DNA from: Desmonostoc vinosum HA7617-LM4
GTDB lineage: Bacteria > Cyanobacteriota > Cyanobacteriia > Cyanobacteriales > Nostocaceae
DNA: 64,000 nt
Reading direction: 5' to 3'
Assembly (NCBI GenBank): GCA_019359515.1
Contig: JAHHHC010000001.1
Coordinates: 186,001-250,000, forward strand
The notes under the pieces are model-generated. The model made no database searches. It was given only the letters and a program-made list of their open reading frames with translations, and was not told where the DNA came from. A program made the position numbers and the translations under genes. Within the stretch, counting starts at the first letter, position 1, and each line of letters opens with the position of its first letter. Shown here one piece after another: positions 24,201 to 34,440 of the stretch.

Positions 24201-24827
24201 TTATTGCACTTTCAGAGAATCTGAAATGAGTGAACAACCTGGAGATTTCGGGTTAGGATTTTTGAGAAACGCATCCAAGCACTTAGTGTTCTCTTGTATT
24301 ACTTGGCGCTCTGCTGCTGATAAGGGCGTGTTTGTTTTTTCACTGAATTCTACAATAGTTTTATAGATATCCGAAGACTCTTTAAATCTCTTTAGTTTGG
24401 TATCAAAGCTTGCATCTGCCATAGCAATCGATTCTGCACAACCAAGCAAAGCTTTAGTTGTGGGAAAGGAGACAGCAGATGAACAGTATGACTTCAAAGC
24501 TCCTGACCAACCACCGTTGCTCACAAAATTAGATTTGGGGCCATCTTTTTTTGCTTGCATTAATGCTTTTTCCCCAGCCTCTAGTAATTTCGATGCCAGT
24601 TTTTTCTCAGATTTACCAGCCCGTTCTCTCTGCATTAGTAATCTATCAACATTACTTAAATCACTTCGATTAATAGTGCGTAGTGGCTCACTTTTACTAG
24701 GGCTGACTTGAGATCCAATCGATGGGAGTGGTTGATTGTTTGACGTTGGAGAAGCTTGTTGTTCAAGTGAATTTTGAATACAGGCTGATAACAGAGAAAC
24801 AAGAATCGCAAATAGAAAAAATCTCAT
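24201..24827 (-). CDS. Putative lipoprotein of unknown function
   Basis: This 208-residue protein has a lipoprotein signal MRFFLFAILVSLLSAC, in which LSAC is the lipobox and Cys16 the modified residue. A Ser/Pro/Gln-rich linker follows (17-55), then a mostly helical domain with scattered Cys (CSSAV, LGCAES, NTKCLDA, SPGCSL). I recognise no family. The four domain cysteines could form disulfides if the protein is periplasmic. The N-terminus is well defined. It is separated from the DUF3288 gene upstream by 144 bp and could share a transcript with it. Confidence 0.72.
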   Translation of the reverse strand: MRFFLFAILVSLLSACIQNSLEQQASPTSNNQPLPSIGSQVSPSKSEPLRTINRSDLSNVDRLLMQRERAGKSEKKLASKLLEAGEKALMQAKKDGPKSNFVSNGGWSGALKSYCSSAVSFPTTKALLGCAESIAMADASFDTKLKRFKESSDIYKTIVEFSEKTNTPLSAAERQVIQENTKCLDAFLKNPNPKSPGCSLISDSLKVQ

Positions 24828-24971
24828 TTTTGAAAAGGAGCTACATATAATGGCCGTAGTCTATACTGACTATCTATTTTGATTGTTCCTACAATGCCAT
24901 CTCTTAATCGCCGATTGTACAAATACTTGCGATCGCATCTCCCCCTTGCCCCCCTGCCTCTTCCCAGTCCC

Positions 24972-25268
24972 CTAATTCCAATCCTGTTCCTCTTTCTTCC
25001 CACGACTTTTGTAAATGCCTCCCACGTTATGCAGTTGGCGAGTTTTTTCAAATAGTTCCGCCTCGCTCAAACCCCACTGCTGCAAGACTTTATCTAAATC
25101 TTGTTGGATGTCTCTGGCCCCTGGAAAGCCTTGATAACGAGTCCGCAGTCTAGCCAATTCTGCCAAATTGTAGTCCGTCGCCTCTTGAGCGAGTAAAATA
25201 TCAATAAGAGGGCGATCGCGATTGTAGAGTGGATGTTGTTGGTCTTTGCTTGCGTTTGCGTCTGCCAT
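24972..25268 (-). CDS. DUF3288 family protein
   Basis: This 98-residue soluble protein starts MADANASKDQQHPLYNRDRP, contains LAQEATDYNLAELARLRTRY, and has an acidic helical C-terminal half (DLDKVLQQWGLSEAELFEKT). This wording matches the small conserved cyanobacterial family DUF3288. ATG 25268 is chosen because the family begins MAD; an in-frame start nine codons earlier exists. No function is known. No signal, membrane span or metal motif is seen. It is divergent from clpC across a 336-bp spacer. Confidence 0.85.
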   Translation of the reverse strand: MADANASKDQQHPLYNRDRPLIDILLAQEATDYNLAELARLRTRYQGFPGARDIQQDLDKVLQQWGLSEAELFEKTRQLHNVGGIYKSRGKKEEQDWN

Positions 25269-25604
25269 AATGAGTATCGGGTGCTGAAACAGCAAGTTTT
25301 AAGTGTTAAGTGTAGCCCACAGCAAAGGACAAAAAACATTAAACACTGAAAACCTAAATGTTATTTTTATTACTTTTCATCAATGGTAAACTCTAGTTAG
25401 GGTACTGCCACTTAAATTCCTCAAAACCCTACTCAGCAATCAAAACTCTCAAGACGGCAACCACACCTGAGCGAATACGGCTCTCACCACTGCCAAACAA
25501 GTTTAAATAAAGATACATTGTCATTAAGAAAATACAAGAAACTTTAGATGAGGGTGAATTTTATCTCACCCAAAGTCCAAGCAGCAAGGGAGCAAGAACC
25601 CGCT
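25269..25604. other. Divergent promoter region upstream of clpC
   Basis: These 336 bases lie between the DUF3288 gene (left) and clpC (right). An in-frame upstream ATG at 25548 could extend ClpC by 19 residues. No CIRCE-type GCACTC-N9-GAGTGC element is visible, and I can defend no clear -10/-35 pair. Confidence 0.5.
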
Positions 25605-28058
25605 ATGTTTGAACACTTCACTTCCGAAGCCATTAGAGTAATTATGCTAGCTCAGGAGGAAGCCCGTCGCCTGGGACACAATTTTGTAGGAACTGAGCAA
25701 ATTCTCCTGGGTTTAATGGGAGAAGGAACTGGGGTTGCTGCTAAAGTGCTGAGTGAATTGGGCGTTACTCTCAAAGATGCACGCCGCGAGGTAGAAAAAA
25801 TCATTGGTAGAGGTTCTGGCTTCGTACCGCCAGAAATTCCTTTTACCCCCAAGGTAAAAAGCCTCTTTGAGCAATCGTTTAAGGAAGCCCATAGTCTTGG
25901 ACAGAATTACATTAACACTGAACACTTACTCTTAGGATTAACAGAGGCTGGCGAAGGTGTCGCAGCTAAGGTACTACAAAATTTGGGTGTTGATCTAAAA
26001 AGCGTCCGTAGCGCCATAGTTCGCCGTTTGGGCGATGACGCAACTGTTTTGGCTGGTGGTGGTAGTCAAAAGCGCTCCCAAACGCTGAGTATTGAAGAAT
26101 TTGGCAGAAATCTTACCAAATTAGCCCAACAAGGCAAGATTGACCCAGTAGTCGGCCGCCAAAAGGAAATCGAGCGTGCCATCCAAGTTCTCGGCCGCCG
26201 CACTAAGAATAACCCAGTGTTGATTGGGGAACCAGGAGTTGGTAAAACAGCGATCGCTGAAGGTTTAGCTCAACGTATTATCAACCAAGATGTCCCCGAA
26301 GTTCTCCAAGATAAGCAAGTCATCAGCCTGGATATGGGTTTATTGGTGGCTGGAACTCGTTTCCGGGGCGATTTTGAAGAACGCCTCAAGAAAATCATGG
26401 ATGAACTACGCTCTGTGAGCAATGTCATCCTGGTAATTGACGAAATTCATACGCTGGTTGGCGCTGGTGGTACAGAAGGCGGCTTAGATGCAGCCAATAT
26501 CCTCAAACCAGCCTTGGCGCGGGGTGAACTGCAATGTATCGGCGCTACCACCCTTGATGAGTACCGTCAGCATATCGAGCGTGATGCTGCCCTAGAGAGA
26601 CGTTTCCAACCCATCATCGTTGGAGAACCATCGGTTGACGAAACCATCGAAATCCTTTACGGCTTGCGCGGGGCTTACGAGCAGCACCACAGAGTTACCA
26701 TCTCTGATGCAGCGCTGGTAGCAGCAGCACAATTATCAGACCGCTATATTAGCGATCGCTTTTTGCCAGACAAGGCCATAGACTTGATTGATGAAGCTGG
26801 TTCTCGCGTGCGTCTGCGGAACTCCAACTTATCAACTGATAGAGAACTCAAGCGTGAACTCATCACCGTTACCAAAGCCAAGCAAGAAGCAGTTAGAACC
26901 CAGGATTTTGACAAAGCCGGGAAACTGCGTGACCAAGAGTTGGAAATTCAACAAAAACTCCAAGCTGGTTTACAAAGCGACGACAAACCCGCCAATGCCA
27001 ACATCGTTGACGAGGAAGACATCGCCCAAATCGTTGCCTCTTGGACTGGTGTACCAGTTAACAAGCTCACCGAATCCGAGTCAGAGTTACTTCTACATCT
27101 AGAAGATACCCTTCATCAACGGCTCATCGGCCAAGAACAAGCAGTTACAGCCGTATCTCGCGCCATCCGTCGCGCCCGCGTCGGATTAAAGAGTCCTAAT
27201 CGCCCTATTGCTAGCTTTATCTTCTCTGGGCCTACAGGAGTCGGTAAAACAGAATTAGCCAAAGCACTGGCCGCTTACTTCTTCGGTTCCCAAGAAGCAA
27301 TGATCCGCTTAGACATGTCCGAATACATGGAAAGCCACACCGTTTCTAAGTTAATTGGTTCGCCCCCTGGTTACGTAGGATACGACGAAGGCGGACAATT
27401 AACCGAAGCTGTGCGACGCAAACCTTACACAGTGTTGCTATTCGACGAAATCGAAAAAGCGCACCCCGATGTATTCAACATGCTGCTGCAAATCTTAGAT
27501 GACGGACATCTCACCGATGCCAAAGGCCGCAAAGTGGACTTCAAGAACACACTCATAATCTTGACTTCCAACATCGGCTCTAAGGTAATTGAAAAAGGTG
27601 GCAGTGGTCTAGGCTTTGAGTTCGACACACAAGCCGAAGCCAATTACAACCGCATCCGCACCTTGGTAAATGAGGAATTAAAAGCCTACTTCCGTCCTGA
27701 ATTCCTCAACCGTGTTGACGAGATTATCGTCTTCACCCAGCTTTCCAAGGATGAAGTCAAGCAAATCGCTGAGATTATGCTCCGCGATGTCTCTAGCCGC
27801 CTCACTGAAAAAGGAATTGCCCTAGAAGTTACCGAAAGCTTCAAAGAGCGTGTAGTACAAGAAGGTTACAACCCAAGCTATGGGGCCAGACCATTACGCC
27901 GGGCAATCATGCGCCTCTTGGAGGATTCTCTAGCTGAAGCACTCCTATCTGGTGAAATTATAGATGGAGACACCGCGATCGTTGACGTTGACGATGACGG
28001 GCAAGTGAGAGTACGCAAGTCCGAAAAACGAGAGTTGCTATTAGCAAACGTTAGTTAA
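25605..28058 (+). CDS. clpC: ATP-dependent Clp protease ATPase subunit ClpC
   Basis: This Hsp100 unfoldase feeds proteins to ClpP in the cytoplasm. Residues 1-145 hold two Clp-N repeats ([20 protein letters not shown], then [16 protein letters not shown]). The first AAA+ module has GEPGVGKT (about 208) and [13 protein letters not shown]-like middle motif lies near 430-460 ([19 protein letters not shown]). The second module has GPTGVGKTE (about 541), [11 protein letters not shown] and the GLGF ClpP-docking loop. The 817 residues from ATG 25605 match the family start MFEHFT; an upstream ATG would add 19. It is essential in other cyanobacteria. A terminator follows. Confidence 0.96.
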   Translation: MFEHFTSEAIRVIMLAQEEARRLGHNFVGTEQILLGLMGEGTGVAAKVLSELGVTLKDARREVEKIIGRGSGFVPPEIPFTPKVKSLFEQSFKEAHSLGQNYINTEHLLLGLTEAGEGVAAKVLQNLGVDLKSVRSAIVRRLGDDATVLAGGGSQKRSQTLSIEEFGRNLTKLAQQGKIDPVVGRQKEIERAIQVLGRRTKNNPVLIGEPGVGKTAIAEGLAQRIINQDVPEVLQDKQVISLDMGLLVAGTRFRGDFEERLKKIMDELRSVSNVILVIDEIHTLVGAGGTEGGLDAANILKPALARGELQCIGATTLDEYRQHIERDAALERRFQPIIVGEPSVDETIEILYGLRGAYEQHHRVTISDAALVAAAQLSDRYISDRFLPDKAIDLIDEAGSRVRLRNSNLSTDRELKRELITVTKAKQEAVRTQDFDKAGKLRDQELEIQQKLQAGLQSDDKPANANIVDEEDIAQIVASWTGVPVNKLTESESELLLHLEDTLHQRLIGQEQAVTAVSRAIRRARVGLKSPNRPIASFIFSGPTGVGKTELAKALAAYFFGSQEAMIRLDMSEYMESHTVSKLIGSPPGYVGYDEGGQLTEAVRRKPYTVLLFDEIEKAHPDVFNMLLQILDDGHLTDAKGRKVDFKNTLIILTSNIGSKVIEKGGSGLGFEFDTQAEANYNRIRTLVNEELKAYFRPEFLNRVDEIIVFTQLSKDEVKQIAEIMLRDVSSRLTEKGIALEVTESFKERVVQEGYNPSYGARPLRRAIMRLLEDSLAEALLSGEIIDGDTAIVDVDDDGQVRVRKSEKRELLLANVS

Positions 28059-28178
28059 TATTTATACCAAATAGCTTTTGCAGTAGTGTCTAAATATTAC
28101 CTAGCTTCATACCTCAGGTAGAGCGCAAATCAAGGTACATCCGGCAAATTATGAAAGTGAAATGGTATTAACTCATTT

Positions 28179-28210
28179 TCCCCTAGTATTTCTACTAGGG
28201 GATTTTTTAT
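28179..28210 (+). terminator. Rho-independent terminator after clpC
   Basis: A perfect 10-bp stem TCCCCTAGTA (28179-28188) and TACTAGGGGA (28193-28202) with loop TTTC runs into TTTTTTAT. It is about 120 bp after the clpC stop. Confidence 0.85.
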
Positions 28211-28211
28211 G

Positions 28212-28395
28212 CAATATTTGGGGATTGGGGAATGGGGACTGGGGATTGGGCTTCTCCTGTCGGAGACGCTCCGCGAACGACTTCGCTCAGCCCACGGGGA
28301 ATTGGTTCTTCTCCGCGTCCCCGCGTCCCCGCGTCCCCGCGTCCCCCTATCTCCCCCATCCCCTGGTCACTGAGCGAAGTCGAAGTGCATCCCCA
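28212..28395. repeat. Short tandem repeat cluster
   Basis: GGGGATTGGGGAATGGGGAC units (7-bp register) are followed by a palindromic stretch (CGGAGACGCTCCGCGAACG), a GCGTCCCC heptamer array (28315-28345) and CTCCCTACTCCC units. The heptamers match those at 38528 and in the PKS gene. Open frames here are low-complexity by-products on both strands. Confidence 0.75.
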
Positions 28396-28399
28396 CTCC

Positions 28400-28957
28400 C
28401 TACTCCCTATTTTCCAGATCATTAATCCACTTAGAAGTATTTATCACCTTACTAATAAAAGTATCTTGAGCAACTAAAATTGCTCTGTGAAGTTCTTCAT
28501 CAGTGGCAGCACCTGCATCATTTTTAAAAGCGAGAGTTCCTGTTGCATCAGCAAGAAACTCTACAGCAAAACCCAGGTGGGAGGCTTGTCTAGCTGTAGT
28601 ATCACAACACATCTGAGTCATATATCCAGATATCACTACAGTATCAATTCCTTGATCTCTCAACCAATTTTCTAACTCTGTGCCTGTAAAGCTACCAGGC
28701 AAATTTTTCTCAATCAGCAGATCATATGGATATTTAGCAATCTCAGGATGTAGTTCCCATGCTTGACTACCTTTTTTAAAAATAGGTGAATCTTCTGATG
28801 GTTGTGTATGCCTAACAACAATAACAGGAATACCTTGCTCACGAGCAATATTCATTACTTGCAGAATATTATCTAGGCTTCCTGATGGATAGGTAACTGG
28901 TAATTTACCAGTGAAATACTCATTTTGTACATCGATAACTAGTAAGGCTCGTTTCAT
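28400..28957 (-). CDS. Isochorismatase-family cysteine hydrolase
   Basis: The 185-residue protein has the family fold and catalytic triad: Asp9 (VIDVQNEY), Lys84 (IEKNLPGSF) and Cys117 in [13 protein letters not shown], where the usual T-x-x-C-V is T-x-x-C-C. Relatives hydrolyse isochorismate, nicotinamide, N-carbamoyl amides or similar, and the substrate is not determined. An isochorismatase would fit catecholate siderophore synthesis, but no entB/entC/entE-like genes are present here, so a general amidohydrolase role is at least as likely. It is followed on the same strand, 64 bp upstream, by the cyclic-peptide ABC exporter gene. Confidence 0.88.
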   Translation of the reverse strand: MKRALLVIDVQNEYFTGKLPVTYPSGSLDNILQVMNIAREQGIPVIVVRHTQPSEDSPIFKKGSQAWELHPEIAKYPYDLLIEKNLPGSFTGTELENWLRDQGIDTVVISGYMTQMCCDTTARQASHLGFAVEFLADATGTLAFKNDAGAATDEELHRAILVAQDTFISKVINTSKWINDLENRE

Positions 28958-29021
28958 AAGACAGAATCGAAAATATTACTGTATTTAATAATACAAGCAA
29001 AAATATTCTACAAATTCCTGC

Positions 29022-30647
29022 TTAATGTAAGTGGTATTCATTCTCATACTCAATTTTGCCGTAATCTAGTTTTACGATCCGGTCTGCTAGATGAAAATAG
29101 CGATCGTCATGACTAATCACGATCGCCGTTTTACCCTGCTCCCGTAATTCCGGTAATAATTGAGTATAAAATACTTCTTTAAATACTGGATCTTGATCGG
29201 CTGCCCACTCATCAAATAAATAAATTGGTCGGTCTTCTAAATACGCTGTGAGTAGCGCCAATCGTTTACGCTGTCCTTGGGATAAAGCAGTAGTAGAAAG
29301 TTGTCCGTTCTCAACTTTCACTTTATGGTCGAGTTGCAGTCGTTTGAGGTATTTTTGGACTTGAATTTCTACCCCAGTATTTTCTGAGCCTAAAAGTTCT
29401 TCAAATAAATAAAAATCAGAAAATACCACAGAAAAATGTTGGCGATACCACTCTCGATTTTGTTCACTAATTAGCTCTCTATCCAATAAAATTTCCCCAT
29501 TTTCTGGAATATAAAGTCCGGTAATCAGTTTAGCTAATGTAGATTTACCGCTGCCGTTACCACCAACAATAAATATGATTTCTTGAGGATATAATGTTAA
29601 ATTAATGGGGCCAATTACAAAGCTGCTATCTTCTTTATCTGTATGATAAGTGTGGGTAACACCCTTAAGTTGTAAGCTGTACCAATGCGATTTAAAAGTA
29701 GGCGGCACAGTCGATATTTCAGAACGACTAGCTAAAAATAAACCCAAAGAATCTATTTTTTGTAAGGCAACATTGGCTTTGCTAATTTGTGGTAAATTGT
29801 TGACAATATTGTCCAACGGCAACATTAAATAAGTAAAAGTTAGGATATAGCCTGAGAGGGTTTGAGGGCTGATAGCAATAAATTTAGGTAGTGCAAACAG
29901 TAAAAAACCGATCGCGAAAAAAAACAGCAGCTTACCCCAGCTAGTAGTTGTAGCAAACAGAGTCAAACCATCAACATTATGACGCCGAAATCGCGTAGCT
30001 GTAGATTCTAAGTTGTTTGTCAGAAAAACTTGGCGGCGTTGATAGTTGAGTTTGAGTTCTTTAACTCCTTCGGTAATAGTGCGAAAATGCTTAAAGAGTA
30101 AATCTTGATCGTCGCGGGCTAGAGCGAGTAATTTCTCTCCTCTATTCAACAGCCACTGACAGCTACCTATTCCCACCACCATTAAACCTACAACTATCAC
30201 AAATACTAACGAAGATAGCCAAGTGATATACAGCAAGCAACCCAAAACCATTGCTAAATCAATGCACAAAAAAGGAATTATATACACAGCATTAGCAACA
30301 GCTTGTACATCTTCTGTAAGAGTTGCTAAAAGTCGCGGGTTTCCTAATAGTTCTAGATGATTTAACTCTGAAGCCAAAATCTGACGACTCAAGCGCATTC
30401 GTAACTGCAAAACAGCATTTTGAGATAGGTGAATCAACATGACTTGGGAAACAATACTAGTAACGAGTGCAACGATTACTAGTCCCAAAAAGCCCCAAGC
30501 GATGGATGTCAAAGATGAAGTTGTATTACTAGTAGCGCGGCTAATCAAGGCAATTAGTCCAGCACTACTACCACCACTCAAAAATCCAGTAGCGATCGCA
30601 ATTGTTACCATCCCCCAAGAGGAACGCACCAACCATTTTAAAATCAA
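29022..30647 (-). CDS. Cyclic-peptide-type ABC exporter (PvdE/SyrD/YojI family)
   Basis: This 541-residue half-transporter has a membrane domain of six spans fused to an ATPase. The membrane part includes LRMRLSRQILASELNHLE and NRGEKLLALARDDQDLLFKHFRTITEGVKELKLN, the coupling segment typical of this family. The ATPase has Walker A GGNGSGKST, signature LSQGQRKRLALL, Walker B PIYLFDEWAADQD and switch His VISHDD. The DEWAADQDP wording marks the cyclic peptide transporter group, which exports non-ribosomal peptides or siderophore precursors (pyoverdine, syringomycin). The NRPS cluster starts 5 kb away, so it may serve that product, though other genes and repeats lie between. Confidence 0.9.
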   Translation of the reverse strand: MILKWLVRSSWGMVTIAIATGFLSGGSSAGLIALISRATSNTTSSLTSIAWGFLGLVIVALVTSIVSQVMLIHLSQNAVLQLRMRLSRQILASELNHLELLGNPRLLATLTEDVQAVANAVYIIPFLCIDLAMVLGCLLYITWLSSLVFVIVVGLMVVGIGSCQWLLNRGEKLLALARDDQDLLFKHFRTITEGVKELKLNYQRRQVFLTNNLESTATRFRRHNVDGLTLFATTTSWGKLLFFFAIGFLLFALPKFIAISPQTLSGYILTFTYLMLPLDNIVNNLPQISKANVALQKIDSLGLFLASRSEISTVPPTFKSHWYSLQLKGVTHTYHTDKEDSSFVIGPINLTLYPQEIIFIVGGNGSGKSTLAKLITGLYIPENGEILLDRELISEQNREWYRQHFSVVFSDFYLFEELLGSENTGVEIQVQKYLKRLQLDHKVKVENGQLSTTALSQGQRKRLALLTAYLEDRPIYLFDEWAADQDPVFKEVFYTQLLPELREQGKTAIVISHDDRYFHLADRIVKLDYGKIEYENEYHLH

Positions 30648-30844
30648 GACTTTCAGCCCCTAATAACCCTACTATAGAGCTTCTCTATTTTTCAGTGCTG
30701 TAGCATGAAAATTGGATTTTTTTATACTCAGCAATCATGCTCAAGATCTGCTCATTTATTAATTATTTTCGCATCTATCTATTTCCATGGCGGTTTAATA
30801 ATGCATTATTTTAAGACGGTCATATCATCTCCAATAGACCTAAA

Positions 30845-31036
30845 TTAAAAGTGTTCCTCTTGAATGAGTCCCATTACTACCAGTACCAAAGTAATGGTAC
30901 GTTTACCTGTTGTTAAAATCGCTCCCATCAGCAAAGTTTGGACATGACACCAAACTGGCTTAGTAAAAACTGCCGCAAACGGCAGTAGGACACTGGCGAT
31001 TTCAACTGGTATTGTTTCATGGGACGATACACACAA
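30845..31036 (-). pseudogene. N-terminal fragment of a transposase (IS701-like)
   Basis: The 63-codon open frame reads SSHETIPVEIASVLLPFA, FTKPVWCHVQTLLMGAIL, TTGKRTITLVLVVMGL and ends QEEHF. This resembles the extreme N-terminus of IS701-type DDE transposases in cyanobacteria and stops where the protein should continue. The DDE catalytic core is absent. The surrounding 30648-31208 spacer has no recognisable IS ends and no other gene, so this is a decayed remnant. Confidence 0.65.
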
Positions 31037-31208
31037 TTTTCTTGCAGTCTCAGTCTATTGCCCGAGTCACCAGTATTCACCAAGACTGTATTTAAATGTT
31101 ATGTATGCAGCAAAACCCGCATTTTTTAGCGATCGCCTACCCTTGTGATGACCCGAAGGTAAAAATGGATAAAGTCGAGCTTAGCTAGTATTTCATAACT
31201 ATTTCTAT

Positions 31209-33320
31209 TTACTTAGTTAATAAGCAAATTAGTTGGTCTTGTAACTTAGATTTTGGGTTAATAATTTTGACTTTTTTATCCTGACATAATAATTCAATTA
31301 AGTGTTGAGCTTCACTTTCTTTCACACCAGAAAACTGACTAGTTGCTTGTAAAATTAAAGTAGGTACTCCCATATAACCTTGAGTTTGGACTAGATTCAA
31401 TAAGAAATCTTTAACTGGTCGTAAATCTTGCTTTCCATTTACATCAGGCTTTTGCTTAGCTACAATTCCTAAATCCTGTAACAAAACACATTTATCCAAA
31501 ATATTTGACTCACAAATTAAAGATTGTAGTTCCTGCAAAGTGATAGCTTTACTACCAACCACCAATTCTTGAGCAAGTGCAGAATTAACTAAACTGTCGT
31601 ATGTCGCTAGATAGTGAACTGAGGGAAGATTTGGTTTAATATGAATATGCATAGTGCCTGTAAAAATTTGACTATAAATTTTATAACCCGCGAGTTTTGC
31701 ATTCCCCACCCCTCCAATTCTAATTAAATAGAGAGTTTGACATAGGCTTTTCTGAATAGCTTTCTGGCAAGCATTCATGACATTAAAAAAACTATTCATA
31801 TTTGCATCTTCTGTCCAGACTATTCCTACTTTTTCTTGTTTACCTGGGTGCTGATAGCTTAATGAATAGCTTGCATAAGTTCCACTGATGAGTTTAGGTT
31901 TTACTCCCTGTACTTGTAGTGCTTCTAAAGCCTTTTGCACCATCTGTATTAGGTCAGGTGCTGCTAAAAGAGAGACTTTGCCTATCTTATTTTGAATTTT
32001 TGTATACTCTTGTTGCCAGATTAACTTAAACTCAGCTTCTTTGTCTTGAGTATTGGTAGGTTTAGTAGAAATATCTTTGTCTACTTTAATTTTTATAGTT
32101 TTCGGTTTTTCATTTATTTGCTGGTCTGAAGTTTGCTCTGGCAGATTAATTATTAAAGTTTTAGTCTTGTTATTTAAAATTGAAAGTTTGTATTGTTGAT
32201 ATTCTTGCCTCCCTAAATTTAAAGTATTTCTCGGCATGGTTTTACCACCAGGAAAATTTAGCTCTAATAATTGTTTATTCAACGGAAAAATAGGGGATTT
32301 AGGTTGAGGATTTGCTGTTTTATGTAGCGATTTTAGTAAATAAGCCCAAAGAGCTTCTGCTTGTTCTAAAGTAATATGCTTGAGTTGAATTAATCTATGA
32401 ATTCCAGCTCTATCAGCTTGTTGAATTCTATTAATATTTATTTTCCATGTTTGGGTAATAGCACTAATAATTACCAAAAAATTCTTTAAATTATCTCCAT
32501 GAATAGTTGTATTGACATCAAAAAAAGGTTGTATGTCGAGTAAGCCATCTGGTAATTTTGGTATAGAATCCAAATTATCAAAACATAGAACTATTGGTTG
32601 CGTTTCTGTAGAAATCTTGCCAAAATTGGCCAAAATGTTTTTGGCGGCATCCTCTGTATCTATACAGTTTTTGATTTTTAAGGCTTGCATGGATTCTTCA
32701 CTCAAGCTATCTCCTCGTAACCACTCGCAGGCTATTGGATATAGTTCTGGTTCAGTGAGATCATGCAGTACTCCAAAAAAAATGTCAGGATTATATATAC
32801 GTGCTTGTTTATAAGTATCCTTCAGATGTTTAATAAATTTTTGTCTATCAGTTTGTAATAAATCCCAAATATTATCATTAAAAATTCGCTGTGTCAGGTT
32901 GCGTTTGGTAAATGCAGATAAACTTTTCAGCCAAAGTATTAACTGAGATTCTTGTTGACCCTGTGGAATTTGAATTAGGCTATCAACAGTGTATCTCAAA
33001 ACATGACGCCAAACATAACTGCTATCAGCCCAGCTACAGAGAACATACACAAAAAATGCTTTTGAGTTTAGAGTGCGCTTAAGCCTACCCAGTAAGTGAC
33101 TTTTACCGGAGCCAGGATCTCCTATAAGTAATACAGAACGGCTACGATGATCAGTACCCACTAAATCTAATAGACCTTCAATTTCAGCTATTGCGCTTTG
33201 ATGAATAGAGTCAACTGTAAGTAATGAATCTTGCTTTTCTTCCCAAAAGTTAGTTGGCTTTATATTTATCAGGTCAAAAGGATTAACCTCACGTCTAATG
33301 ATGTCGTCAATATTTACCAT
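31209..33320 (-). CDS. AAA+/STAND-like ATPase of unknown function
   Basis: The protein has 703 residues. After a short N-terminus the P-loop GDPGSGKSH sits at 67-75, with a Walker B IVLCFDNLD near 245. An alpha-helical lid follows that includes RAGIHRLIQLKHITLEQAEALW, like Orc/Cdc6 or STAND ATPases. Residues 400-460 are a polar linker. The C-terminal 240 residues hold a separate domain (VGIVWTEDANMNSFFNVMNAC) that could be nuclease-like, and a winged-helix-like end (FSGVKESEAQHLIELLCQDKKVKII). I do not recognise the family. It lies 59 bp after a helix-rich partner gene on the same strand, and the two form a probable operon. Confidence 0.75.
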   Translation of the reverse strand: MVNIDDIIRREVNPFDLINIKPTNFWEEKQDSLLTVDSIHQSAIAEIEGLLDLVGTDHRSRSVLLIGDPGSGKSHLLGRLKRTLNSKAFFVYVLCSWADSSYVWRHVLRYTVDSLIQIPQGQQESQLILWLKSLSAFTKRNLTQRIFNDNIWDLLQTDRQKFIKHLKDTYKQARIYNPDIFFGVLHDLTEPELYPIACEWLRGDSLSEESMQALKIKNCIDTEDAAKNILANFGKISTETQPIVLCFDNLDSIPKLPDGLLDIQPFFDVNTTIHGDNLKNFLVIISAITQTWKININRIQQADRAGIHRLIQLKHITLEQAEALWAYLLKSLHKTANPQPKSPIFPLNKQLLELNFPGGKTMPRNTLNLGRQEYQQYKLSILNNKTKTLIINLPEQTSDQQINEKPKTIKIKVDKDISTKPTNTQDKEAEFKLIWQQEYTKIQNKIGKVSLLAAPDLIQMVQKALEALQVQGVKPKLISGTYASYSLSYQHPGKQEKVGIVWTEDANMNSFFNVMNACQKAIQKSLCQTLYLIRIGGVGNAKLAGYKIYSQIFTGTMHIHIKPNLPSVHYLATYDSLVNSALAQELVVGSKAITLQELQSLICESNILDKCVLLQDLGIVAKQKPDVNGKQDLRPVKDFLLNLVQTQGYMGVPTLILQATSQFSGVKESEAQHLIELLCQDKKVKIINPKSKLQDQLICLLTK

Positions 33321-33379
33321 ATTGCTATTTTAATGAGCAAGAAAAATCAATTAATTGTGGACTAGAAGTTTTCTAAAAT

Positions 33380-34228
33380 CTATTGATTAATGGAGATGAA
33401 AAATAATGAACCACCGATGTTTTGATAAATTCCAGCTTCCACTTGTTCTGGAGTATAAGTACTAGCTTCTTGCAATGAACTTAAATCAATTTGGTCATTA
33501 GCTTGCAAACGATATAAAGCCTTATCTAATTCATCTCGTGACAGTGGTGGTTGTAATTTTTGCCGCAGATGAAAAATTGGTAGATAATTCTCAGTACCAA
33601 GTTCTTTATCTAATTTCCCAATAATTTGTAAAACTTCATCATCACTAATTTCTTTATCTGCAACACTGACGGTAGATAGCGATATAGAAACTTCCTCAGA
33701 CTTCTCTCGCAAAGTCTTCCGTAAAAAGCGGAGGTAATTATTTAGTAATTCTAAGCTAATGACAGGATTAGAACCTTTGTTTGGACTATAATCATCCCGC
33801 AGGTACTCAATGCCTCTATCAGTTAGCCAAACCTCAGCTTTAGTTTTTTTCAGTTTTAGTTCAGCTTCAATTAATCCTCGTTCACCTAAAGTTTTCAATA
33901 TCGCTTCTTTATCAGCTGCTTTTAGCGATGATACTTTAATTTCGCTAGGAGTGATTTTGCCTGAAGCTTTACTAATCTTCTCCAATACCTTGAGTTCATT
34001 ATCTGCGATGGGTATTTCTGCCGAATCAACTTTCAGCAACGCTTGACCAGGCGGTAAAATTTTAACCGAAGCAATCTCGCGAGAATATTCTACCAACTCG
34101 CGATCGCCTAAAGCTCGACAAATTTTGTCCTTTCCTTTAAAAGCATCGAATGCACTAGCACTAAGGCTTGCTCGGTAATTCGCAAACCCCAACAGTTTCA
34201 AGAGAAACTTTAACTCATTTGTATCCAT
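33380..34228 (-). CDS. Winged-helix-rich protein, partner of the AAA+ ATPase
   Basis: This 282-residue soluble protein appears to contain several tandem winged-helix-like units, for example ITPSEIKVSSLKAADKEAIL, then LGERGLIEAELKLKKTKAEVWLTDRGIEYL (about 112-145), and YLPIFHLRQKLQPPLSRDELDKALYRL (about 217-243), ending in a beta-hairpin (GSLFFISIN). The residues fit DNA- or protein-binding modules; no catalytic motif is seen. It is first in a probable two-gene operon with the AAA+ ATPase. Such ATPase and winged-helix pairs occur in mobile-element and defence contexts, and transposase debris lies next to this one, but no known system is matched. Confidence 0.72.
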   Translation of the reverse strand: MDTNELKFLLKLLGFANYRASLSASAFDAFKGKDKICRALGDRELVEYSREIASVKILPPGQALLKVDSAEIPIADNELKVLEKISKASGKITPSEIKVSSLKAADKEAILKTLGERGLIEAELKLKKTKAEVWLTDRGIEYLRDDYSPNKGSNPVISLELLNNYLRFLRKTLREKSEEVSISLSTVSVADKEISDDEVLQIIGKLDKELGTENYLPIFHLRQKLQPPLSRDELDKALYRLQANDQIDLSSLQEASTYTPEQVEAGIYQNIGGSLFFISINQ

Positions 34229-34440
34229 GCAGCCTAATCTTGCCTGTATAATTTAGGACTACTCTAGCCCGAACAGCAAAAATTTACACACTCTTATCAT
34301 CATAGCCATAATTGATGCCAACAATTACGGCATCATAATACAAATTCGTAATTCGTAATTCGTAGTTCGTAATTAAGAAACTCTTATTTAGTATGGGTTT
34401 TTGAGTTTGAATGTGTAGCCGAATTTTAGAAAATTAGTAT
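34229..34440. repeat. Spacer with ATTCGTA heptamer array
   Basis: A tandem run of the AATTCGT heptamer, four to five copies with one variant (GTAGTTCGTAATTA), lies at 34343-34373. The same heptamer occurs at five other spacers in the window. Nothing else is recognisable in this part of the 34229-34753 gap. Confidence 0.65.

Noticed and set aside
28400-28957. Reading the isochorismatase-like protein as proof of a catecholate siderophore pathway
   Set aside because: No isochorismate synthase or dihydroxybenzoate ligase is visible; the family has many other substrates.
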